A stretch of 6,864 nucleotides of DNA from Bacteroidales bacterium (lineage in GTDB: Bacteria; Bacteroidota; Bacteroidia; Bacteroidales; UBA12077), in contig DMBU01000127.1 of the NCBI GenBank assembly GCA_003446015.1, forward strand, positions 1 to 6,864, written 5' to 3'. The notes under the pieces are model-generated. The model was given only the letters and a program-made list of their open reading frames with translations, was not told the DNA's origin and ran no database searches. Shown here piece by piece: positions 1 to 6,757 of the stretch (position 1 is its first letter; every line of letters begins with the position of its first letter). Made by a program: the position numbers and the translations under genes.

Positions 1-2
1 AG

Positions 3-179
3 TTCTTCAAATTAGCAACAAATAGTAACTTGAAACTTAGGAGAATTATTTTTAGAAATGAAAATATTACACCATGGCTCGAACTGATATTAACCATATC
101 AGAAAAGAAATTATATCGTGAAACAAAAAAAGGAGATATTACTCATTTACAGAAACTTGAATTGCTATCTTGTGCTTAG
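3..179 (+). CDS. 3' end of an unidentified gene entering from the left edge
   Basis: This reading frame is open from the window edge for 58 codons and stops at TAG 177-179. It has no internal ATG, so the start lies outside the window. The visible C-terminus is basic and leucine/isoleucine-rich, includes the stretch TPWLELILTISEKKLYRETK, and ends in LELLSCA. In DNA this AT-rich a stop-free run of this length is uncommon but not impossible. The mixed hydrophobic and charged composition looks like a real helical protein tail. The gene would run convergently to xdhB, and its stop lies four bases before a GC-rich hairpin. I do not recognise the family. No signal peptide, membrane segment or catalytic motif can be judged from this fragment. 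The main alternative is a chance open frame. Confidence 0.5.
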   Translation, partial: FFKLATNSNLKLRRIIFRNENITPWLELILTISEKKLYRETKKGDITHLQKLELLSCA

Positions 180-182
180 CTT

Positions 183-216
183 GACGGCTATGGCCGTCGG
201 GCAGGTCTGAAACCTG
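183..216. repeat. Two adjacent GC-rich hairpins, REP-like, between convergent genes
   Basis: The first palindrome has arms GACGGC (183-188) and GCCGTC (193-198) around a TATG loop, a perfect 6-bp stem. The second has arms CAGGT (202-206) and ACCTG (212-216) around CTGAA. About 22 of the 34 bases are G or C, in strong contrast to the AT-rich surroundings. The pair fills the gap between the plus-strand stop at 177-179 and the xdhB stop at 221-223. It resembles short REP-type palindromes mobilised by Y1 transposases. The GGG before the second hairpin has no matching CCC on its right side, so the copy looks degenerate. It could also stop transcription from the left gene, since AAATTTATTT follows, but there is no clean T-tract. 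The structure is read directly; the REP assignment is inference. Confidence 0.5.
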
Positions 217-220
217 AAAT

Positions 221-2473
221 TTATTTCTGATACAATCTCATCAAAACTTTTTCAGGCGTAAGCGGAGCATCAAAATCAATTTTATAATTTGAGTTAAATG
301 CTTTAATTGCTTTAATCAATGCAAAATATGCTCCGATTCCATACATAAATGGTGGTTCACCAACAGCCTTTGATCTTAATAAAGCCAATTCAGGTCCTTC
401 TGTTTTTAAAGCGGTAATTTCTACGTTTTTAGGAGCAGAATAGATGTCAGGTACTTTATACGTTGTTAAGCTACTCGATAATAATTTACCATCCTTAGCA
501 AAAGCCAATTCTTCCATTGTAACCCAGCCAATTCCTTGCATAAGAGCTCCTTCAACTTGTCCATTGTCAATAATAGAATTCATGCTATTTCCAAAATCAT
601 GAACTATTTTTACATCATCGAATTCGTATGTGCCACGAATACAATCTAATGTAACTGTTACAACGGCAGTGCCATAAACATGATATGCAAAAGGGTGACC
701 CGTTTCTTTGGTTTTATCAAAGTGGATAACTGGAGTCGCATAATGTCCGTTTTCAGTCAACGCGATTCGATCCAGAAAAGCAGTCTCGATCAATTGTTCC
801 CAAAGAATATCGGTTTTCTTTCCATTTTTAAGAACAATTTCATTTTCTATAGAAACTTCAGAAACATTGCATAAAAGCATTTTAGAAGCTGTTTGTTTTA
901 ATCTTTCCAAAAGATTCTCACAGGCAATACGAAGTGCATTTCCATTTAAATCAGCTCCTGAACTTGCTGCTGTTGGCGATGTGTTTGCAACGCGTGTTGT
1001 GTTGGTTGATTCAATTTTTATTCGTTCTGTTTTTATTGAGAAAACTTTTGCTGCCACCTGAATCATTTTGGTATTCACAGCTTGTCCCATTTCTACTGCA
1101 CCAGTGCTTATTCCAAGACTTCCATCCTGATAAATATGAACCAGAGCCCGGGCTTGATTCATAGGAGTTTTTGTAAAAGAAATTCCAAAACAGATTGGCA
1201 TAACAGCCATACCTTTTTTCGAATTTGTATTTTTCGAATTAAATTCTTCTATTTCTTTTTCAATTTGATCTATATGATAAGTTTGATCTGCTGTTTGGTA
1301 GCAATTGTTAATATTTACATTTTCAGCAATCTGTCCATATTGGAACAGATCATTTTCTTTGATAAAATTCTTCTCCTGAATCATTCGTTTTGAAACATTC
1401 AGCTCACAAGCTGCTTTTGCAATTGCCGATTCAATAACAAACATTCCCTGTGGTGCTCCAAAACCACGGTAAGCCGTGTTAGGAGGTAAATTAGTTTTAC
1501 AACTATAAACAATAACTTCGGTATTTGGAATATAATATGCATTCGTTGAATGAAACAAAGTACGCTCGGTTATTGCAGGTGATAAATCGTTGGCCGCTCC
1601 ACCATTTTGATACATTTTTGCCTGAAATGCAACTATTTTATAATCTTTGGACAATCCAATTTTAAAATCAGAGCTGTACGGATGACGTTTACCAGTCATT
1701 TGCATATCGTCTAATCGATGCAAGCTTAATTTAACAGGTTTTTGTAAGATATAGGAAGCCAAAGCAGCCATACAAGCGTAGGGAGTGGCCTGATCTTCTT
1801 TTCCTCCAAATCCACCACCTAAACGTGCCACATCCACTTCAACGCGATGCATTGGAACACCAAGTATTCTGGCAGCCATTTTTTGAACCAAAGTCGCTCC
1901 CTGAGTGGATGAATGTATTTTAATACTTCCATTATCCATTGGGTATGCATATGAACCTTGTGTTTCGATATACAAATGTTCCTGTCCACCGCTTTCCACC
2001 TTCCCTTCGAAGATAAAATCGCATTTTGCCCATTCATCAGCAACATTACCCATTTTAAATGTGCGGGGTGGTATTAACAAATGTCCTTTCTTTTGTGCTT
2101 CTCTTGGATCAGTAATTACTTCCCATTCTTCAATTTCAATCTTAATCAATTTTAAAGCTTTACGAGCAATGGTTTCATTTTCAGCTACCACAAAAGCAAC
2201 AGGCTGACCTAAAAAATGAACTTCATGTTCAGCAAAAAGTGGTTCATCTTCAATGATCCCACCAATCTGGTTTCTTCCAGGAATATCTTTAAATGTAAAA
2301 ATCCCTTCAATTCCTTCCAGTTTTTCAGCTTCAGACAAATTAAGGTTTATGATTTTACCATGTGCTTTGGGCGAACCAAAAACAGCTCCGTGTAAGGTTC
2401 CAGTTTGAACCGGAATATCATCAACATAAACAGATTTGCCGGTAACGTGATTTTTTGAATCTATATTTTTCAT
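221..2473 (-). CDS. xdhB: Xanthine dehydrogenase, molybdopterin-binding catalytic subunit
   Basis: This cytoplasmic subunit of 750 residues binds molybdopterin and carries out the hydroxylation of hypoxanthine to xanthine and xanthine to urate, passing electrons to XdhA. The N-terminal hammerhead domain covers about residues 8-117 (TGKSVYVDDIP), followed by the two molybdopterin-binding regions, about 140-370 and 395-690. Motifs include STQG (Q191), GGGFGGKE (E226), TERTLFH (R304), NTAYRGFGAPQG (R336, F338), FGISFT (F433, T434), NTSPTAASSGADLNG (A503) and KAVGEPP (E706, the catalytic base). These correspond to bovine Q767, E802, R880, R912, F914, F1009, T1010, A1079 and E1261. E226 and R304 mark purine specificity; mammalian aldehyde oxidases replace both. 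The length is close to the Rhodobacter capsulatus subunit. The ATG at 2473 lies 12 bases after the xdhA stop, and the gene is last in the operon. No frameshift or missing active-site residue is visible. Mo-hydroxylases acting on related purines or N-heterocycles remain possible. Confidence 0.95.
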   Translation of the reverse strand: MKNIDSKNHVTGKSVYVDDIPVQTGTLHGAVFGSPKAHGKIINLNLSEAEKLEGIEGIFTFKDIPGRNQIGGIIEDEPLFAEHEVHFLGQPVAFVVAENETIARKALKLIKIEIEEWEVITDPREAQKKGHLLIPPRTFKMGNVADEWAKCDFIFEGKVESGGQEHLYIETQGSYAYPMDNGSIKIHSSTQGATLVQKMAARILGVPMHRVEVDVARLGGGFGGKEDQATPYACMAALASYILQKPVKLSLHRLDDMQMTGKRHPYSSDFKIGLSKDYKIVAFQAKMYQNGGAANDLSPAITERTLFHSTNAYYIPNTEVIVYSCKTNLPPNTAYRGFGAPQGMFVIESAIAKAACELNVSKRMIQEKNFIKENDLFQYGQIAENVNINNCYQTADQTYHIDQIEKEIEEFNSKNTNSKKGMAVMPICFGISFTKTPMNQARALVHIYQDGSLGISTGAVEMGQAVNTKMIQVAAKVFSIKTERIKIESTNTTRVANTSPTAASSGADLNGNALRIACENLLERLKQTASKMLLCNVSEVSIENEIVLKNGKKTDILWEQLIETAFLDRIALTENGHYATPVIHFDKTKETGHPFAYHVYGTAVVTVTLDCIRGTYEFDDVKIVHDFGNSMNSIIDNGQVEGALMQGIGWVTMEELAFAKDGKLLSSSLTTYKVPDIYSAPKNVEITALKTEGPELALLRSKAVGEPPFMYGIGAYFALIKAIKAFNSNYKIDFDAPLTPEKVLMRLYQK

Positions 2474-2485
2474 GATGAATTCGGT

Positions 2486-3886
2486 TTAACTTAAAAGTTC
2501 GTTTAATGAAATACTCTTAGGGCAAAGTTTAATGAAATGAGCAAAAAATAATTGTCTTAAAAGTAATCTTTTGTAATCTTCAGTACCACGAACATCGCTA
2601 ATAGGGGCGATTTCTTCCTGTAGAATCTCGTTCGCTTTTAAAATAGTTCCGTTGGTTATCTTTTTTCCTTTTAAATAATCCGATGTTTTGCTCAGATACT
2701 TTGGAATTGCACTTACGCCTCCTGCAGAAACAGAACAATCTTCAATAATATCATCATTTAATTTGAGTTGAATTGCTGAGTTTACGCTGGCAATATCCAA
2801 GTGAGTTCGTTTACTTACTTTCTCGAAATTAAACACAGATTTTTCATCTGGAACAGGAATAATAACCGACTCAATATATTCACCTGTGTTGAGATTTAGT
2901 TTTTTATAATCTAAAAAGAAATCTTTTAAAGGGATTTTACGAGTATTATTTGATTCTTTCAAAATAATATTTGCATTTAATGCCAGGAAAAAGATACTTA
3001 AATCACCAATAGGAGATGCATTGACAAAATTTCCTGCAATGGTTCCCATATTTCGAATTGGTTCAGACGAAATCAATTTAAAATGTGGTTTGATTTTAGG
3101 AAAATATTCTTGCATGATTGGTGATTTCATCATTTCGCTTGCGTTTGCTGCTGAGCCAATAATGATTGTGTATTTATTCTTTTTAATTCCCTTTAAATCG
3201 GATCTGTTATAAAATAAATTGATATCGGATTCTGCAATTTGTTCTGGCCTTTGAACCATTAAATCTGTTCCTCCACCAATAATTTTAGCATTTACTGGTT
3301 GTACATTAGTTACTTCAATTTGGCTCAATTTAGTTCCAATTTCAAGAAAATATTCAGGTAGAAATTTATTTTCGACCATCCATTGGATTGGATCATTGAT
3401 ATCTTTTACCTTAAGGATTTCAGAAATACTTTCAGCAGCTTTTTCGATAGATTTATACCCGGTACAACGGCAAATATTGCCACTAATGGCTGCAATCGCT
3501 TTTTCTTTTGTGCTTTTTTCGTCTGATAAAGAATGAGCAGTAAGAGACATGACAAAACCTGGAGTACAAAATCCACATTGTGTTGCAGCATGATCAACCA
3601 TGGCTTCCTGCACAGGAGATAATTCCTTCATGTTTATTCCTTCGATGCTAACAATATGCTTACCATGTGCATTTCCCAGCGGAGTAAGACAAGAAATAAT
3701 GCTTTTATAGGTGACTTTATTCCTTTCAAGAGTTCCTTCCAAAACAGTACAAGCTCCACAGTCTCCTTCGCGACAACCGATTTTTGTTCCTGGCAAATTT
3801 TCACCGTAGCGAATAAAATCAAGTAGCGTAGTTCCCGGATGGCTATCGGTTTGGATCAGTTTATGGTTTAATATGAAAGTTATCAT
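2486..3886 (-). CDS. xdhA: Xanthine dehydrogenase, [2Fe-2S]/FAD subunit
   Basis: This 466-residue electron-transfer subunit carries electrons from the molybdenum centre through two [2Fe-2S] clusters to FAD and then probably NAD+. The plant-ferredoxin-type cluster is held by C38, C43, C46 (GCREGDCGACTV) and C66. The second cluster is held by C104, C107 (QCGFCTPG) and C139, C141 (GNICRCTGY). FAD-binding motifs follow: IIGGGTDL (202-209) and RNMGTIAGNFVNASPIGD (278-295). The C-terminal flavoprotein domain runs from about 350, with KVSKRTHLDIASV and a closing YKRLLLRQL. This fused Fe-S plus FAD layout and length match the R. capsulatus XdhA type rather than the three-subunit CO dehydrogenase type, where the two domains are separate proteins. 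The ATG at 3886 gives an N-terminus that begins directly at the ferredoxin fold. The gene follows modC by 31 bases and precedes xdhB by 12. All eight cysteine ligands are present. Confidence 0.95.
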   Translation of the reverse strand: MITFILNHKLIQTDSHPGTTLLDFIRYGENLPGTKIGCREGDCGACTVLEGTLERNKVTYKSIISCLTPLGNAHGKHIVSIEGINMKELSPVQEAMVDHAATQCGFCTPGFVMSLTAHSLSDEKSTKEKAIAAISGNICRCTGYKSIEKAAESISEILKVKDINDPIQWMVENKFLPEYFLEIGTKLSQIEVTNVQPVNAKIIGGGTDLMVQRPEQIAESDINLFYNRSDLKGIKKNKYTIIIGSAANASEMMKSPIMQEYFPKIKPHFKLISSEPIRNMGTIAGNFVNASPIGDLSIFFLALNANIILKESNNTRKIPLKDFFLDYKKLNLNTGEYIESVIIPVPDEKSVFNFEKVSKRTHLDIASVNSAIQLKLNDDIIEDCSVSAGGVSAIPKYLSKTSDYLKGKKITNGTILKANEILQEEIAPISDVRGTEDYKRLLLRQLFFAHFIKLCPKSISLNELLS

Positions 3887-3917
3887 AATATATAATTGTT
3901 AATAAATTTGAGTTAAA

Positions 3918-5096
3918 TTAATGAATCGTTAATTTAAATGCTTCTGAGTTTTGCATCGATAAATTTTTACTTTCCTCTTCGTTATTAATTTTATCAAAAA
4001 CATGCACTACGTCAAAATCATTGGCTTTAATCTGACAATAAATTTCAAGGCCTTCGTGTAAGTAAAGAGTATTAATAATTCCTTGTGATATTTCAACAAA
4101 AAGCTCAAACCCACAATCTATAACACAAAAAATACCTTCGTTGTTATAAATAATTTGTTTAATCTGTCCTTTGATTTGGTTTTGAACACTTGTTCCATCA
4201 TGCTTATCGATACTTAAAGCAATATCAACAGGTCTTAAGCTAAGCTGAACTTTGGTTCCTTTTGTAAGAGTCTCATTTAATAATTTTGAATGATCAGATA
4301 CTTTAATTTCAGTCTGGTTTTGTAATAAAAAGTTATAGGTATTCTCAGTTTTGCTGAATTTAGTTAATGTAACTTCAAAAGTATTCTGAAATTTTTTAGG
4401 TCTGACCAACTCAGGCTTTTCCCCATTTTTAATGATATTAAAAATATCTCCCGATGCTGTTGATCTTCCATTCTCAATGATCACAATTTTTCGGGTAAGT
4501 TTTAAAATATCTTCCAGATGATGACTGATAATAACCATCGGAATCTGAAAATGATTATTTATCCGGAGTAAATATGAAATTATTTGCTTTCTTCTTGAAC
4601 AATCTACGTTTGAGAAGGGCTCATCTAATAGTAATAATCTGGGTTGGGAGAGTAGTGCTCTTCCTATTGCTACTCGTTGCCGTTCACCACCAGAAAGCTG
4701 TCGGGGTTTTTTGTTTAATATTTGAACCAAATCTAAAAGACTTACAACATCCTCAAATGAAATATAGTGTTTTTTGTTTTTCGTATAAGGTTTACTAAAA
4801 ATTAAATTCTTTTTTACCGACAAATGAGGGAAAAGATGATTTTCCTGAAAAACGTAGCCAATATTTCGATTTTTACCCGGTGTAATATGATTTTGTACAA
4901 GGTCGACTAAAACTTCAGAATCAAGTTTTATTTTGCCTTTTTTGGGGGTATCAACTCCTGATAATAAATTGAATAAGGTTGTTTTTCCGGCACCGGAATG
5001 ACCAAAAACTCCTGTTATGGAGCTATCTGTCTGGAAATCATAATAAAAATGATTATTCCCAAGTGTATGTTCAACCGATTCAAATTTAATGATCAT
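3918..5096 (-). CDS. modC: Molybdate ABC transporter ATP-binding protein ModC
   Basis: This cytoplasmic ATPase powers molybdate import through ModB. The ABC domain covers about residues 1-232: Walker A GHSGAGKTT (32-40), Q-loop Q84, signature LSGGERQ (134-140), Walker B RLLLLDEP (153-160) with catalytic E159, D-loop SNVD and switch histidine H192. The C-terminal half (about 235-366) carries two Mop-like segments; the second shows the ModC pattern ending YCQIKANDFDVV. Mop domains bind oxyanions and in some ModC proteins inhibit transport when molybdate is plentiful. At 392 residues it is about 40 longer than E. coli ModC, partly from a polar tail (about 369-392). Its ATG overlaps the modB TGA as ATGA (5093-5096), which suggests translational coupling. 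A sulfate or other oxyanion ATPase is less likely given ModA and ModB next door and the ModC-like order of domains. Confidence 0.93.
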   Translation of the reverse strand: MIIKFESVEHTLGNNHFYYDFQTDSSITGVFGHSGAGKTTLFNLLSGVDTPKKGKIKLDSEVLVDLVQNHITPGKNRNIGYVFQENHLFPHLSVKKNLIFSKPYTKNKKHYISFEDVVSLLDLVQILNKKPRQLSGGERQRVAIGRALLSQPRLLLLDEPFSNVDCSRRKQIISYLLRINNHFQIPMVIISHHLEDILKLTRKIVIIENGRSTASGDIFNIIKNGEKPELVRPKKFQNTFEVTLTKFSKTENTYNFLLQNQTEIKVSDHSKLLNETLTKGTKVQLSLRPVDIALSIDKHDGTSVQNQIKGQIKQIIYNNEGIFCVIDCGFELFVEISQGIINTLYLHEGLEIYCQIKANDFDVVHVFDKINNEEESKNLSMQNSEAFKLTIH

Positions 5097-5776
5097 CGTA
5101 TAAAATATTTTTTCTTTTTATTCAGATACTCTGATGCTATAATTGCAAGAAGCGAAATAATTAAAGATATTATTACCAAACGCGTTACCTGCATTTCTTT
5201 GCCAGGGATTTGCATATTGGAATATACATTTAAAGCTATGGTTTGTGTTTTTCCAAAAATATTTCCTGCAAATGAAATCGTTGCACCAAATTCCCCTAAA
5301 CTTCGGGCAAAAGCTAAAACAGCACCACTTAAAATACCCGGGAAGGCCAAAGGTAAATAAACTCTGAAAAAAGTCCCTATTTTTGAAGCTCCCAATGAAC
5401 TGGAAGCTTTTTCGTAGTTCGGATCAACTAATTCGAAAGCTGATTTTGTACTTCGAACTGCTAAAGGTAGAGAAACAACAACGGATGCAATAATTAATGC
5501 TGCAAAATTAAAGGCCAGTTTTATTCCCATTGTTTCGTATAACCAATGTCCGATGATTCCATTCTTTCCTAATATGATTAACAATAAATAACCAGTAACG
5601 ATAGGTGGAGCAACCAAAGGAATATTTACCAAACCTTCAACTAAAAATTTACCCCAGAAGTTTTTTCTGGCAAGAATCCAGCCCAACCATATTGCCAAAG
5701 GTAATGTTAACACAGTACTTGTTAATGCGACCTTCAGGGTTAAAAAAATAACAGTTATTTCTTCTGAGCTAAACAC
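5093..5776 (-). CDS. modB: Molybdate ABC transporter permease ModB
   Basis: This inner-membrane permease of 227 residues forms the molybdate channel as a homodimer. About five hydrophobic segments are visible, near residues 8-35, 45-69, 88-108, 143-160 and 198-216. The cytoplasmic EAA loop that docks on ModC is at about 122-151, with E122, G129 and L141-P142 in the expected order. The ModB-typical ARSLGEFGATI (157-167) follows. The start is GTG at 5776; it gives MFSSEEITVIFLTLKVA, which lines up with the E. coli ModB N-terminus and a nearly equal total length (229 there), so no upstream start is needed. The start lies 19 bases after the modA stop, and the 3' end overlaps modC by 4 bases. The sequence ends in a lysine-rich cytoplasmic tail. 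Related sulfate or tungstate permeases share the fold, but the partners favour molybdate. Confidence 0.94.
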   Translation of the reverse strand: MFSSEEITVIFLTLKVALTSTVLTLPLAIWLGWILARKNFWGKFLVEGLVNIPLVAPPIVTGYLLLIILGKNGIIGHWLYETMGIKLAFNFAALIIASVVVSLPLAVRSTKSAFELVDPNYEKASSSLGASKIGTFFRVYLPLAFPGILSGAVLAFARSLGEFGATISFAGNIFGKTQTIALNVYSNMQIPGKEMQVTRLVIISLIISLLAIIASEYLNKKKKYFIR

Positions 5777-5780
5777 TTTT

Positions 5781-5807
5781 AGTTATAGTTTTTAGTTAAT
5801 AGTTTTT
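5781..5807. repeat. Imperfect tandem repeat across the modA stop codon
   Basis: On the plus strand AGTTATAGTTTTT (5781-5793) is followed directly by AGTTAATAGTTTTT (5794-5807). The two units differ by one inserted base. They encode the last residues of ModA and its stop (5796-5798) and form nearly all of the spacer before the modB GTG. This may be a small slippage duplication. No protein-binding role is implied. Confidence 0.6.
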
Positions 5808-6575
5808 GCCTGTAAATCCGTATTTATTTAATATGTCTTTTGCTTTTTCACTTTTAAAATACTGATATACTTCTCTGGTTTGTTGATTGTCTTTTAATAG
5901 AGCAATGTAAAATTTAATAGGAGAATAAAGTTCTTGTGGAATTTCATATGCAATTTTCACTTTATCAGATTTAATGGCTTCGGAGTAATATACAATACCC
6001 CAATCGCATTCTCCTAATTCAACATAATGTAAAACTGATGTTACATCTTTGGCCAGAATAATCTGATTTTGAATTTGATTATACCAGTTTAATGTATCTA
6101 AAACCTGCTTGGAATATTTTCCAACTGGCACATATTTTGGATCTCCGATTGAGATTTTATCTTTTACAACTGTTTCAATATCGAAATCTGTTGAGAAATC
6201 AAGAATGATTTCGTTGTTAACAGGACATATTACAACGAGTTTATTACTCGCTATTTCTGAAATTGAGTTCTCGATAATTAAATGATTTTCGTTTAAATAA
6301 TCAATCCATTGTTTATGGGCAGAGATATAAATATCAGCATCGGCTCCTGCTTTAATTTGTCGCGCTAAATCACCTGAAGCAGCAAAGTTTTTTTCTATTT
6401 CAATGTTTTGATTAGTATGAATAGAATCGCAAATTTCGGTTGAAGGAAGCATTGTTCCAGCAGCAGCAAATAATTGAACTTTTTGATTGGATTCCTGATT
6501 ACAAGTTGTCATTATTCCTATATAAATAGATAGAAATGAAAACTGAATGATCCTTATATATGTTTTTGTATTCAA
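5796..6575 (-). CDS. modA: Molybdate-binding lipoprotein ModA
   Basis: This 259-residue solute-binding protein captures molybdate outside the cytoplasmic membrane and delivers it to ModB. The start is TTG at 6575; an in-frame TAA lies five codons upstream and no ATG falls between. It gives a hydrophobic signal segment (about 6-22) followed by TTC, so C25 is probably lipid-modified. Family motifs are QLFAAAG (34-40), NFAASGDLARQIKAGADADIYIS (63-85, the strongest match), GDPKYVPVGKYSKQ (144-157), KDVTSVLHYVE (176-186), GIVYYSEA (193-200) and the closing KYGFTGK. Against E. coli ModA, ligands S39, V152 and Y170 correspond to S67, V178 and Y196, but S12 aligns with G40 and A125 with V151. Oxyanion binding is therefore likely, but strict molybdate preference over tungstate is less certain. 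It is the first gene of the operon. Confidence 0.88.
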   Translation of the reverse strand: MNTKTYIRIIQFSFLSIYIGIMTTCNQESNQKVQLFAAAGTMLPSTEICDSIHTNQNIEIEKNFAASGDLARQIKAGADADIYISAHKQWIDYLNENHLIIENSISEIASNKLVVICPVNNEIILDFSTDFDIETVVKDKISIGDPKYVPVGKYSKQVLDTLNWYNQIQNQIILAKDVTSVLHYVELGECDWGIVYYSEAIKSDKVKIAYEIPQELYSPIKFYIALLKDNQQTREVYQYFKSEKAKDILNKYGFTGKNY

Positions 6576-6757
6576 GGTATAATAAATGATTTATAATCAG
6601 TATAAAATTATAAAAATTTATCGAACAAAGGGATTTCAGTTAAACATTAGATATATGTTCTGTATGAAAAACTAATTCCTGAGTTATTTTCTTTTTAATG
6701 TAAAATTGGAATTGAAAAACAAAAATTATTCTGTGGAAGAAAAATGCAAATCAACAT
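6576..6757. other. AT-rich leader region upstream of modA
   Basis: No gene is seen here. The stretch is very AT-rich and should contain the promoter for the mod-xdh operon, unless transcription begins further upstream. A short dyad TATAA-AA-TTATA sits at 6601-6612, about 26 bases before the modA start. I could not find a good match to the Bacteroidota TAnnTTTG promoter on the minus strand, nor a convincing ModE operator or Moco riboswitch. No Shine-Dalgarno sequence precedes the TTG start, as is common in this phylum. Confidence 0.4.

Larger units (their letters stand above)
221..6575 (-). other. Predicted modABC-xdhAB transcription unit
   Basis: Five genes share the minus strand with spacings of 19 bases (modA-modB), a 4-base overlap (modB-modC), 31 bases (modC-xdhA) and 12 bases (xdhA-xdhB). 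No hairpin with a T-tract lies in any of the gaps. The largest gap, 3887-3917, is plain AT-rich sequence with no recognised promoter. The simplest reading is one message that supplies molybdate importer and molybdoenzyme together. This is inferred from spacing; no transcription evidence exists here. Confidence 0.75.

Noticed and set aside
1082..1393. Plus-strand open frame of about 103 codons inside xdhB
   Set aside because: It lies wholly antisense to the conserved molybdopterin-binding region of xdhB, and its phenylalanine/isoleucine-rich product has no recognisable motif.
1819..2207. Overlapping open frames on both strands inside xdhB (1819-2046 minus, 1905-2207 plus)
   Set aside because: They are alternative frames of the conserved N-terminal half of xdhB and have no features of their own.
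221..3886. Aldehyde oxidase, CO dehydrogenase or isoquinoline oxidoreductase instead of xanthine dehydrogenase
   Set aside because: The glutamate and arginine that read purines (E226, R304) are both present, and Fe-S and FAD domains are fused in one protein, unlike the three-subunit CO dehydrogenase layout.
3887..3917. Separate promoter or terminator between modC and xdhA
   Set aside because: The 31-base gap is AT-rich without a hairpin, and no clear promoter motif is visible, so read-through is the simpler reading.
4998..5360. Plus-strand open frame of about 120 codons over the modB-modC junction
   Set aside because: It is antisense to two well-supported genes with intact motifs, and its product shows no domain.
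6673..6714. Inverted repeat AATTCC/GGAATT as a terminator of the upstream frame
   Set aside because: Only six pairs with a 28-base loop and no adjacent T-tract on the minus strand; easily expected by chance.
6576..6757. Moco riboswitch or ModE operator upstream of modA
   Set aside because: The region lacks the structured GC-containing helices expected of the riboswitch. The AT-rich dyad at 6601-6612 is too simple in this base composition to call an operator.
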